From: Marvania coccoides
Taxonomy: Eukaryota; Chlorophyta; Trebouxiophyceae; Chlorellales; Chlorellaceae
Assembly: GCA_963854735.1 (NCBI GenBank)
Contig: OY978100.1
Location: 2,046,001 to 2,110,000, forward strand
Length of the DNA: 64,000 nt
Direction of reading: 5' to 3'
Of the stretch, positions 11,442 to 21,818 are shown piece by piece. Within the stretch, counting starts at the first letter, position 1. The number at the start of each line of letters is the position of its first letter. The translations under genes were made by a program, and so were the position numbers. The notes under the pieces are model-generated. The model did no database searches. It was not told where the DNA came from and saw only the letters and a list, made by a program, of their open reading frames with translations.

Positions 11442-12789
11442 ATGTCAGATACATCCTTTAACATCGCTAGGGCTGGTCGCGTCGTGCTTCCCAGGCTGCA
11501 GGTATAGAAAATTAGCGCTCGGGTCTTTTATTTTCATGCAAATACATGAGTGCATGCATTTCAACGCTGCAGATCGAGCGCAAGGACTGCCTGGTGGACT
11601 TGCTGCGCTATGGCGGAGCTCCTGCTGCCATCCCCTCCCTCAGCTCCAGCGTTCTTCGCCTGGCAGCCGACCTGGCGAGTTGTTCTAATAAATTAACTCT
11701 CCTTTTTTGTTTATTTCGCCGTCTTAATGCCCTAAATTTCCTCAACAACAGACCGCTGTGGACCAGCACGGCAACGAGTGGAGCATCACGCTCAAGACGT
11801 GGCAGAATGCCGCGGCCGGCCACCAGCGTCCTACCTTCATCCTCGAGAACACTGGGCCTTTCGTCTCTCACCACGACCTGCGCCAGGGAGGCCATCTGGC
11901 TCTGTGTGTCTCGGGCGACCGCCTGCAGATTCGCTCGGATGCACCGCCTGAGGCGCTGGATGAGTATACTCCAGCTCCTCATGAGGCTGATCAGGCTGCA
12001 TCTAACAAAGCTGAGCCCGCCAAATCCCCCGTCCCCGCCCCTGTGCCAGTTCCAGTTCCTGTTCATGTGCCTGTGTCTGCAATGGTGCGTGAGAGCGTGC
12101 AGCAACGCCCTAACCCAGCTGCCAGTCGACTTCACGTGGTGACCGCCGCTACCAAAAAGCCGGCTCCCGCTCCCCCGGTGAGGGCAATTTGTATGCCCAG
12201 AATAATCCAACATTTTAATGTTAATTAATATACGCAGCATTTTATTTTTGATTTCGACTCCTTTGTTATGCAGAAAAAGGTGCCCAACATCGCTGGACGG
12301 GCAGCAGTCGTCACCACCGGCTTCAGGCTGTCTCCCACTATCGACATGGCGACCCACCAAGCGGCCGCCACCCTGATGGCCATGTCGGGCGCCTCTGCCA
12401 TCAAACTGCCGCCATGGTATCATCTGCCAGCCCCCACCAAGCCTTACTTCGCTCCTGAGGCCACCAAACAAGAAGGAACGGAGGAGCAGTGCGGCATTTA
12501 CGCTGTTCAGCCTTTACTGCCCACCGCCCAGCCCCGCCTCAGCCTGGCCCCTCAGCCAACAGGAATCACCGCCACCACTTTCGCCAGGAGCGGCGCTGCT
12601 GCGGTGCTGCCGCTGTTTGTTCAGTCGCCTGCCGTCACTGCGGGTGGGGCGTGCTCAGTGGCAATCCGCCCCCAAGCTGCCAGCAAGGGAAAGTCGGCTG
12701 CTGCACCGGCAGCAGCTGCGGGAGGGGCAGTGCAGGCAGCAAAGACGCTGACCCCCAAGGTAGGCCACGGCAGCTGGCTGACGAAGTGA
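11442..12789 (+). CDS. B3-like DNA-binding protein, copy 1
   Basis: Exons 11442-11501, 11573-11674, 11752-12177 and 12274-12789, all phase 0, give 368 residues. The start was fixed by alignment to the next gene: both first exons end in a GRVVLPR-x-Q strand and both second exons begin with a related short helix. Exon 3 holds a DXXGNEWSITLKTWQ...PTFILENTGPFVSHHDLRQGGHLALC stretch that follows the plant B3 pattern (strand, Trp, FVLE-type strand, L-x-GD-type turn). Proline/valine repeats (PVPVPV) and an Ala-rich low-complexity tail follow. Intron 2 (11675-11751) begins with GC (CTG|GCGAGT). The last exon has a GTAGG donor-like site at 12760, so a further exon is possible. Role as a DNA-binding regulator is inferred from the fold only. 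Confidence 0.55.
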
Positions 12790-13648
12790 AGATTTACGAA
12801 AATATCAATTTTACCTTTGAGATCACATAATCTAGAGTCCCATTCCCAGCATTTAATTTTTGATTTGAGATTGGAGTCAGCGGCAGCTTCAACACGAATT
12901 CAACAATTTATTTTTATTTTATCTAAGCCCACCGCATTAATAATTCGCCTTCATCTGAAATTACAATTATTTCGATAATTTGGCGTTGTAAATATATGTT
13001 ACAAAACTTTTTGGCACGCAAATTATTTGGAGGCAGCGCCGATTACTGAAAATAGCTTCGTAGACTTGAGCAATCAGTTCGCAGGCAGCCCTATCGTGCA
13101 CGAAATGTAGAATTGCAGCAAAATGGTGACCAGGAAGTTGCGTGCGACGCGCGCTCGCCTGAACGAGCAAGCGTGGGCGGGCGACGCGTTGGGTCAATGC
13201 ATGAAGCTGCTATAGAATTAATTTCTTCTCCTCCGGCTGGAAAGTAGGTTTGGATATTATATTGCGCTACTAAATACAGCATTAACACAAGAAATCCCTC
13301 CCCCCAGATTCATTTCAACTCTTCAATTTCCTCCCCGGTTACAAGCACCCTGTGCTGCTCGCGGAGCAATGCCTAGCATCGAAGTAGCTAAAAACGCATT
13401 AAAACAAAGTAAAATATATTGCAGAGCAAGAAGCTTGCACCGGTGAGCTAGCATCGGACGAGACGGTCTTCTTTCTTTTGTCCTTGGCGGAGACGAATAT
13501 TTTTTTCGGGCGTCCAAGGTTGCGTTCGCCTGTTAATTTTGCTCACCATTCGCAGAAAATATATTTCCAGGCGCCCATTCACTGTTTATGACGCCCCTCG
13601 CCCCTTGGCTTTGTCCTCCAAGGTTTTCCACTCTGGGAAATATAAACC
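12790..13648. other. Gene-less stretch between tandem B3-like genes
   Basis: About 860 AT-rich bases. Short open frames at 12967-13197 and 13323-13517 have no recognisable content. It presumably holds the 3' end of copy 1 and the promoter of copy 2. Confidence 0.5.
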
Positions 13649-15362
13649 ATGGCGAAATCGCTGCTGCTCCACAAGAAGCTCTCCATGAGCGATCTGAGCG
13701 ACTCTGTTTTGCTCAGCGGACGCGTGGTTCTGCCGCGGGTGCAGGTGCGAGCGACTAGGTGACTATTTTACCGAGACCTCAACTGCCTTGTCTTTACCCT
13801 TACCCCCTCACCTTAAAACCCTCGCAGATGGAATTAAACGTAGATAAAATAGTCAAGTTCGGCTGCCCAGAAACAGACGCCCACGGGCACGACGCCCCCT
13901 CAATTTTGAACTGTTCATCAGCAGCGTTCACTCTTGTGAGCACCGATACAAAAAAACCTTCTTTTTCTCTTACTTCCTGTTTTTTCATCTAGTTTCAACT
14001 TCTCTGTTTATAGCATGCTTCCGCATATTCATACTCATTTTTTTGTGTAAAATTAATTAATTGCTGCAGGAGGTCATTGACGATTCTGGGCGGCGATGGA
14101 CCGTGGTCCTCAAGCAGTGGACCGCCCATTCCGGTCCCCAGCCTCGCCCCATTTTTGTGCTGGAACGCACCGCCGAGTGCATGCGAGCCCACCGCGCCAG
14201 CCCTGGCCACTTTCTCCAGCTGTGGTTCAACCCCGCAGAAGAAGGCCAGACTCTCCGCCTTTCCGTGCTCACCTCCCAGCAGGCCAACGCCAGCGGCTCC
14301 ACAGTCGCTGGCGTGCAAGAAGCCGCTGCGGCAGCGGCAGCGGCAGCCGCAGCCACCGCGCAGCGCTCCTCCCTGTATCAAGCCCCCCTTGGGGCGACCG
14401 ATGGCATGCTGGGGAACTGCACGCGATCTCCTGGCTGCACCAAGCTGTCGGGACACTCTGGATTCTGTACGGGCAGACAGGCGTTCCGCGCTTCTCTCGC
14501 AGCGGCGCATGCCCATTGTCAAGGTGCTCACGGCGCTCCGCTGGAAAAGGTGGCCGCGATCCCTGCGTGGGTGTCTGTGCGCTCTGGGAGCGCCCGCGGC
14601 GACCTTGAGCTCGACTCCCTGCAGGCGAGAATTTGTTTCTCAATGCAATGCATTTTTGTTGAAAAGTATTGACTCGTATTGTAATAAATGCGCTCAAACA
14701 ATGCAACCTTAACGTTTGGCATTTCGCAGGTCACCCCGCTGGACCACCGCGGCCGCGCCAGGCTGTGCGGCCCCGTCTCGCTGGCAGAGTTTGAGCGCAT
14801 GGGAGCCAGCGGCAGCGCAGACTCATCCCCCATTCTCGTGGAGCCTGAGGGGCAGGAGCTGCAGCTATGGCTCACGCAGTTTGAAGCCGTCCCTGGCTAC
14901 GCGCTCTACGATGGGGGATACAGCGGATTTGACGAGTCTGTGGGGGACATTGAGACCGATGCCGAGGTGGGTGAGCTGCTGGTCTTCATGAGCATGACCA
15001 AGCCTGTCAGAGCGGCTGCGGCTGCGAATGCTGGAGGGATGCGACGAGGTAGGAAGCGCGGGCGCCCCGCTGAGCATACTGCTGCTGCTGTTGCGCCTGC
15101 TGGGCGTGCTGCTGTCATAAATGAGGAGCCTGGTGAGTCGGTGCCAGTGAAGCCCAGGCTGGAGGCACCTGATCCGACTTCCATGGCTCAACTGTACGCT
15201 GGGCTCGCGCAAGAGGCTGTGGAAGCGGAGGCTCGGCAGTCTGCAGACTCCAAGACCCACAACGCGCTGGAGCGGCTGAACTACCTCACTGAGCGGTCCA
15301 AAAAAGCCAAAGAATTGGCCATGGCGACCGCTATGCACCTGGCGTCTGTCTTTCAGAATTAA
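13649..15362 (+). CDS. B3-like DNA-binding protein, copy 2, with CX5CX5HXGXC motif and AT-hook
   Basis: Exons 13649-13744, 13828-13935, 14070-14624 and 14730-15362, all phase 0, give 463 residues. Exons 1-3 match the upstream paralog in length, phase and sequence: GRVVLPRVQ at the end of exon 1, and in exon 3 the B3-like strands DDSGRRWTVVLKQW and PIFVLERTAECM. Unlike copy 1 it carries a Cys/His motif at C185, C191, H197, C201, of the same spacing found six times in the SET protein at 24-31 kb. It also has a second B3-like half in exon 4 (VTPLDHRGRARLCGP... PILVEPEGQELQLWL), and an AT-hook-like GRKRGRP at 15048-15074. Intron 3 (14625-14729) starts with GC (CAG|GCGAGA). A nuclear DNA-binding role fits all three elements, but is inference. 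Confidence 0.6.
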
Positions 15363-16095
15363 TCACGCCGTGAAAATTTGATCTAAACCCTAAAAACCAT
15401 TTTTTTACGTGCATCCATTAATCCCGTCGAGGGTCTGGTCTTTAATGACGCAGCCGTCACATTGAAAGCGAAATAATTATTATTACCCGTTTCCCCCTCT
15501 TTCTGAAGCCATCATTATTTTTTCGCCTGCCTCGTATCCTTCATCTTCCGCATGGGCGAAGCCTTTTCCGTTGTTCTTTTCCGTTGCTGACGCTATTTGA
15601 ATTAGACTACATGGTGCATTATTCATTTTGTTTCAGTTCCAAGCTATTTAGAAGCCTCATTCTTGCTTCCAAACTCTCCTCACCCAAATTTGCGCCCTGT
15701 GTTTTGTCTGTTTCTAGTGATGTATATTTCTAGTGTTGCTGATTGGCGGACGTTCTTCCGCCACTTTTATATTTATATTCAATTCTAGTGCATTGCACGC
15801 GCCATCATTGTCGCACAGTTGATCTCAACTCTCCCGCCCCAAAACATCAGGAGGCGGCGTTGCTGCAAATTTTTATTTTTTCTCTTCTTTCTTCGCGGGG
15901 CATTTCTGGTTTCCCGCATGGGGGTTCAGTTACAAGTACCAGCACCCAAATTTCCATTCAACCATCCTGTAAATTTATTAATTCCCATAGAGAGCAAAAT
16001 CTTGTATAAATCATGTATGGAGCATGTTCAATTGTCTCATCATTCAGCAACGATGTCAAGCAGCGCCAGCTTCCGCTTTTTCTTCATCACGGATA
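15363..16095. other. Gene-less stretch between convergent genes
   Basis: About 730 bases between the stop of the B3-like copy 2 and the stop of the unknown minus-strand gene. AT- and pyrimidine-rich. No gene seen; it should contain both 3' UTRs. Confidence 0.5.
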
Positions 16096-16909
16096 TCAAA
16101 TGTACACAACCGCGTTCACTTCCGCAACATGCAGATGGAAAGCGCCCTCTCCCAGCGCCAGCGTGCCCGAGCTGTGCGTGTATCTTGCCATGGGCGTCGG
16201 CAATGAAACGCCTCCACATACCTCCACGCCCAGCCCCTTTGCCACTTTGAACCGCTGCCGTACGTCGAAACTGTTGCCCAACCACACAGCGTTGGGACGG
16301 CCGCTGGGCTGCGCCGACTCGTCGCTGTCTCCACCAAACTCCAACTGGACGCCAAAATTGGGCTGCAGCTGGCGGTCTTTGAGGGATAACGACCCCCCGA
16401 ACACGAGGTTGGAGCCGTTGGGCATCTGCACGCGTTTGCGGTACTCCACGCTTTGCTCTGGGACGTTGACGCTGATATTTCCTCCGAATACAACGTCCTG
16501 CGCGGGGACAGAAAAAAACGCGATGTGAAGAGAAGAAAATAAAGAAACCGGCTGGAAAATGACTAGGAAAATATATGCAAGGCGGGTTTTTTGGTTTCTC
16601 AGTGCAGCTGGAGTTAATATAGACGAAAAAATCCCATTCAAGACCCCGCCCCGCTCTTATATATCTTACCCTGGCGCTGCAGCCGTAGTCAAATTCCCTG
16701 GTGTTGGTGTCGTAGTCCGCCTTCAGGGTGAACTTGACTGGGAAGACGGTTATTTGTTTGCGCAACTTGAGTTTATCCAGCTTTCTGGGGAAGCGTGAAG
16801 CCCACGTCATTTGAATCTGAGGGTGCTCCGCCCGTAGGGTGTACAGCGTCTCGTGCGGCAGCATTGTTGCTCCAACTGCATTAACTTCTTCATTTAACAC
16901 TGCTGCCAT
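16096..16909 (-). CDS. Conserved-looking beta-rich protein of 213 residues, function unknown
   Basis: Two exons (16909-16670 and 16497-16096), phase 0, 213 residues. The sequence alternates basic/polar and hydrophobic residues like a beta sheet or barrel: QITVFPVKFTLKADYD, FDYGCSARDVVFGGNISV, NFGVQLEFGG, LGVEVCGGVSLP. A repeated pattern of an FGG turn after a short strand occurs at VVFGGNIS, LVFGGSLS and LEFGGD. No signal peptide or transmembrane helix is visible. I do not recognise the family. An outer-envelope or lipid-binding beta structure is a possibility only. The start ATG at 16909 follows an AT-rich leader shared with a plus-strand start at 17243. Confidence 0.6.
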
Positions 16910-17242
16910 TATGGGAAAGAGATGCTGGCCGATGAAACAATAAATTTCAATTTATTTTCGGGGTTCTGGCGGTCAATCTCAAACCGGTTCTTGCGAATAA
17001 ATTAATGCAAAGTAAAATAAAAATAAAATAAGTTTCTTTGCTCGCGAAATGGTCAAAATCTTTTCAATAAACGAAAATTTGAGAGTCGGTTTTTTGCCTC
17101 CTAGCGCCGTAACCAGCGTAAATTCGCATATGCTATATGCTATATAATCCAAGGGCCATTTGCACTGCATATAGCAAGCGCATTCCCGAGATTGCTCCCT
17201 CAACTAATTTCAAAAAAAAAAACTGCTGGCCAGCTGGCCACT
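16910..17242. promoter_or_regulatory. Divergent promoter region
   Basis: 333 AT-rich bases between the starts of the 213-aa protein (-) and the frameshifted fragment (+). It contains a TATA-like ATATGCTATATGCTATATAA stretch around 17130-17150 and a run of A at about 17211. Confidence 0.4.
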
Positions 17243-17551
17243 ATGGTCGATTTCAATAGAGAGGAGACCCAAAGCTGCATGATGATGGCAACCAAACCCG
17301 CTTCAATCGACGCCGAGTGGGATACACTACTTGGAGGCAATCCCCGTCGCAGAGCGGACCCCCACGCAGAAAGGGCTGGCCACAGCGCTGAAGCTTACCG
17401 ACCTCTTGGTAGAACTCTACGCTTCTGGCAAGCCGTTTGCACCCCCCGACAGCGCCGAGTCGATGCGCTGTTCTGCATCACAGAGGTGCTGCAATGCAAC
17501 GAAAGGAAAAGAGATGTATGTAGGAAGAGCATGAAGTTAAAATTTAAATAA
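17243..17551 (+). pseudogene. Frameshifted 5' fragment of an unknown gene
   Basis: Starting at the ATG at 17243, the first about 30 codons (…SIDAEWDTLL) and the following segment in the +1 frame (EAIPVAERTPTQKGLATALK, then TDLLVELYASGKPFAPPDSAE) read as one natural protein. They are separated by a one-base shift near 17333. In the original frame the residues turn Arg/Cys-rich and end at 17551. A GTATG donor-like site at 17516 could end the exon, but no following exon exists before the tail-to-tail neighbour. Either a sequencing error plus lost 3' part, or a decayed gene. Family not recognised. Confidence 0.4.
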
Positions 17552-17595
17552 TTCAAGAAAAAAACGTCAGCGTCGTTGTTTCGACCGTGCTGTAG

Positions 17596-18666
17596 CTAAA
17601 ACTCGCACCTGTTGATGCTGCTGCTTCCGCGGGGCATGTGCGGGACCGCGTACTTGGCGAGGTAGAACATGGGATATACGTTGGTCTTGAAGGTGCTCTC
17701 CAGGATCTGGGGGTCAGTGTCAGTGACCGAGGGCACCACGCGCTGGCTGGCAGCATTGTTCACCAAAATATCGACCCGGCCCCACTCGTTCACCACCTCG
17801 TCGATGATGCGCTTGGCCACTGAGTCGTCGCCCTCAGACAAGTCCACGCCGATGGTGAGCACCTTGACACCCTCTTTCTCGATCATTTGGCGGGCGTTTT
17901 CGACGTCGGTGGCCTCGCTGGAATAATTTGCAAAAGAGGAGCGCATAACGAGGTGTACATTTTTTTTTTTAAAGATTTACTTACCTGGGGTGGTGCACAA
18001 TGGCCACTTTGGCTCCCTCACGGGCCATCATGACCGCAGCGGAAAGTCCAATGCCGCTGTCGCCTCCAGTGACGATGGCGCGCTTGCCTTTGAGCTTGCC
18101 CACGCCAACATACTCCGAGCGAAAAACGAGCATACGAAAATAAAAAATGAAATTGTTACGGTGGGGCAAAATTATTTCAAGAAAGCTTGCCTCCAGCTTC
18201 AACACTTCATCGGTGCCATGCTGAGTGGGGAGCTTAGTGATTTCAGGCTTGGTCTCCATCTCAGCCTGGATGCCTGGCTGGCCCTCTTGGGTGTGTTCCT
18301 TGATATCAGGCCCCTGCAGGAGCGCAGGGAAATATCAAGCACGACGAACTGTATTTCATCTTTCCTTTCTGCCGTATACATCAGCAAAGCATTGGATTTT
18401 TTTTTACTACAGCTTCGTTCGCGCTCTATTTTCATGACGGACGGGCAGGCTTTCAAAATAAATTAAAATTCTCATACCTGGGGCAGGCCCTCGGTGGCCA
18501 TGCCCTGCGGCTCTTGTTCCTTTGCAGCCATATGGCGCAGGTTTTTGAAAAGTTTTGGGGCGACAACAGAGAGGTGGGGCAGTGCGCGAAGAGGTAAATA
18601 TTTTTTTTGGCACAAACCGTGGTCAGCAAAGTTCGTTGAGGACACAGAAAATAAAGCTCGGAGCAT
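17596..18666 (-). pseudogene. Short-chain dehydrogenase/reductase, C-terminal half missing
   Basis: Exons 18666-18478, 18313-18191, 18112-17985 and 17917-17609 join in frame. An N-terminal presequence-like stretch (MLRALFSVSSTNF...) precedes the SDR Rossmann fold with the TGGDSGIG cofactor motif, an IGVDLSEGD strand and the NNAA motif in VDILVNNAASQ. This resembles the glucose/ribitol-dehydrogenase-like SDRs (YhdF/YghA type). The frame reaches a GTGCGAG donor-like site right after SSIN-R at 17609, and reads through to a stop at 17596. The catalytic YXXXK helix and the C-terminal third, present in all active members, are not found between here and 16909. Intron 2 (18190-18113, 78 bases) begins with GC, and being a multiple of three could also be retained. 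Truncated gene or assembly collapse; as it stands it should not be active. Confidence 0.7.
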
Positions 18667-19347
18667 TTAAAGCTTTAAAAACTTAAAACAATCTCGAATT
18701 AAAGCAATTATAAACTAGATAATCACATGCGAGATCTAGCCCGAAGCTGTCAGCAAGCTGGTCGCAGATATCACACTCCTCCTCTCTGCGCTTGCATCTC
18801 TTCACATATAGAACGGAATGGCATCAGTCACCCTCTCATTAATCCCCGACGATCCAAATCTACCCACACCAGCCAGCCAGCTTATAACCACGTCTCCGAG
18901 CCTCTCGCGCACACTCTGGCATAGCGACGCAACAGCCCCACGTCTTACTGCCCGATTACCAACTACGCTTTACCGTATATTTTGTAGGTGAGCCCCCTGG
19001 AACATCTCCGATGCCTCTACTGTTCAGCTACTTTCAGGGCTGTTCTCGCCAGGCCAGAGCGGTCGGAAAATTTTCCAGACCCACCGTCTTCTCTGAAGAC
19101 TACGCTGCCTTCCGTGCGGCCTACAATGCCCCGGTTTGGTTTACTTTCAAATGGCTTTATGGGTTTTTTTTGACAGGTGGTGCAGGGTTTGAAAATAAGG
19201 ATTGATGGGGTGTACTTCAGCAAATGCCGCGACCCGCCGCTCGCAGTCAATGAAAACAAACCGATCTAACTGAAAACGACCCATGTCGTGATAATGCGGT
19301 GCCAGCCCATCTGAATAGCAGAAATTAAATAGTGATCGAGCACAATA
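18667..19347. other. Gene-less stretch with one copy of a dispersed repeat
   Basis: About 680 bases between SDR and the CmcI-type gene. The only structure I see is the repeat at 19022-19141, whose inverted partner is at 23750-23873. The sequence around 19020-19150 reads as protein (FSRPTVFSEDYAAFRAAYN) in one frame, so it may be an exon fragment of a lost gene. Confidence 0.5.
19022..19141 (-). repeat. Dispersed repeat, copy A
   Basis: The reverse complement of this stretch matches 23750-23873. The first about 74 bases are roughly 85 percent alike (ACCAAAC-x-GGGGCATTG, GCACGGAAGGCAGCG, CTTCAGAGAAGACGG), then similarity fades. See the partner entry. Confidence 0.7.
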
Positions 19348-21629
19348 ATGGGCAGATTTGTAGTTGCACCCAAACCCAGCATCAACATCTGGGTCATACT
19401 GGCGCTTGCGGCATACACAGTGGCCGTATGGATGGCGGCAGACACCAACGCCGCTGCCAGGACTTGCAGTTGTCCCGCTCGGACGGCGGTCCTGCAGGAC
19501 GATCCCCCTGCAGCCGCAGCTCAGCCCTGCGTTGAACAGGCATTTGCAGATGACGAAGAGGCCCCAGCTCCAGCTTCACCGTCGCCATCCCCGGTAGAGC
19601 TTTTTTTTTTTTGTTCACCTTTGCACCCTCCCGCTTCTATCACAACAAATGGAACCTCCTCTCACGCTTGCAATAGCATAACACCCAACGATCATCTCAC
19701 GGATACTTTGTCTGCATTGATTGCAGGAAAAAGAAGAAGAAACCCAGGTTGCTGTGGTTGAGGAGGCCGGCCACCGCCCGCGCTCTCCGTACTTCACTGA
19801 GCCGCTGGATCTGCGGCAGGTGCTGGGAGAGCACGGTGCCCTGGACGGCATTCTTTGGGAGCCTTACATTTGTTTCGGGGGGTTCAAAAAGTCTGCCCCA
19901 AAACTCATTGGAGGCAACAGAATTGCCGCCAAGCTGAAAAAGGTAAAAATTTTCGTCAATATACACTACACTTTTTTCTGGTTAATTTCCCAGGTGATTC
20001 GATTAAATACATTTATCTCCCCTTCTTTGAATGTTATTACCTCCAGGCGATAGCGAGCGTTGTTGCTGAAGTGTCCGGAGCCTCTGCGGATTCTGTGGCG
20101 TTCAACAAAACTTTCTTTGAGCTGCTGGGCATCCCCGATTCAGGCCACCCCTCGTTTGTCAAGCTGCGCGTTGGCGTGACCGACGTCGCCGCCAATTTCG
20201 CCATTCACAGCGACGGGTCGCGGTTCTGCAAGTGCGGGCAGCAGCATAACCAGGGGGCACCGAGTACGTGCCGCGAGTTCCCTGAAGAAAGAAAGACACA
20301 ATCTTTCAAATTCAAACACATTTCCAATTAACCCACGCTACTTTCTTTTCTTTCTGCGCAGTACAAAGCGTTGCTGAGCTGGGCACTGATGGCTGTGCAG
20401 AGGGCCAAACTGCGCCCAAGTTTGAGGATGGAAATCTTCAGTGCATCGGAGCGTTCCCCGGAGCTCTGCTCACAGGGCCGGCCACGATCGCGAGCACCGT
20501 GAACGCGCTGCAGCAGTACCAGGTGTGCTACAGCAGACCAGATTACATAATTGGGTTTGCCAACTACTATCTGGAACAGCGGCTTTACGCTGACAACTGG
20601 AAAACGTTCGGCGTGGAGACGAGGGATGAGGACATCCTGCTGGCGCTGTTTGACCTTTACTACGAGCGCCACCACATTTTCCTGGAGCAGCGCTGGCTAG
20701 GTGAGTTTGCAGTATGCTATTTGCGGGGTTTGGCCAACCAGCTGTTAATTTCCCCTAACAGCACTCGATTTCTTTATTTCTTGAAACAGGCGTTGCCGTC
20801 ATGCAAGACCCATTCGACCTCCTGGTCATTCAAAACGTCATCTTCACTCTGAAACCAGATGTGATCATCGAGACAGGAACAGGTACGAACAGAAATATAA
20901 TTCATGGGGACCCTTAAATCCTATTTTTGTTTAGACATATAACGAGCTTAATTATCCTCGGAGAATATTGGGCATACGAAAAAAATCATCTATTTCTGGG
21001 GTAGTATTTGAACATTTTTATTATCTCGCCTTGTGATCCTGCAGCCAATGGGGGCAGCGCCCTCCTGTGGGCCTCTGTCCTGGAGGTTGCTGAGATGACC
21101 AGAACCAAGTTCATCACCATGGACGTCAACGCACCCGAGTCAGGGTTCGGAGCGACCGCAGAAACGGCCGACCCCACGCAACACAAGCTGTGGAAAAAAT
21201 ACGTGCACTTCATCAAGGTACAGATGGCCTTCAGTTTTTTGCGACAATAAAGCAACTAAAAGTGCTGTTTGTTGATCCATGTCTGGTAATTTTTATTTCA
21301 TGCAGGGATTCTCCACCGACCCTGCCGTCATTCAGCAGGTCGAAACCCTGGCGGCCAACGCCACGACGGTGCTGGTGATTCTCGACTCGGATCACTCTGC
21401 GAACAATGTGAAGCAAGAGCTGGACGCGTACTGCCACCGCTTTGTCACGCTCAACTCGTACTGCATCGTGGAAGACTCAAAAATGGACCGATGGGGCCCC
21501 AGTCCAGGGCCGTTGAGCGCTATCGACGGGTTCTTGAAAAAGACGTCGCAGTTTATTTCGGAGCGGGGTCTGGAGCTCAAGTACTCGCAGCACGTGCGCG
21601 GCTATTTGAAGAGGATAGCGCTGCAGTGA
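19348..21629 (+). CDS. CmcI-family (cephalosporin hydroxylase-like) SAM-dependent methyltransferase, membrane-anchored
   Basis: Seven exons (19348-19593, 19727-19942, 20047-20263, 20362-20700, 20790-20882, 21045-21217, 21306-21629) give 535 residues with every phase closing. The N-terminus has one hydrophobic helix (INIWVILALAAYTVAVWMA), a type II anchor, then a Pro/Ala/Glu-rich stem. The C-terminal part has the CmcI-family core: MQDPFDLLVIQNVIF, KPDVIIETGTANGGSALLWA (SAM-binding loop, split by an intron after GT), FITMDV, and a late VLVILDSDHS strand with the metal-binding DSDH. By family these enzymes O-methylate sugars (rhamnosyl O-methyltransferases) or small molecules. With the anchor, a Golgi glycan O-methyltransferase is a reasonable inference. 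The middle Cys-rich segment (FCKCGQQH) is not something I can name. Confidence 0.8.
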
Positions 21630-21818
21630 GGAGCGAGCAAGCGAGAATTTGTGTTTGTGATTTTTTCATACGTGATATCGGATATTTAGTTCGGGAGGTT
21701 TCCTGTGGTATATAAATCGACAATTTTTACTGACCCTGTTAATCCGTGACAAGCAATCTCTTGAATTGAAAAATGCGCCTTCCATCAGCATGCACCCAAT
21801 CAAACAATCAAACGCACT

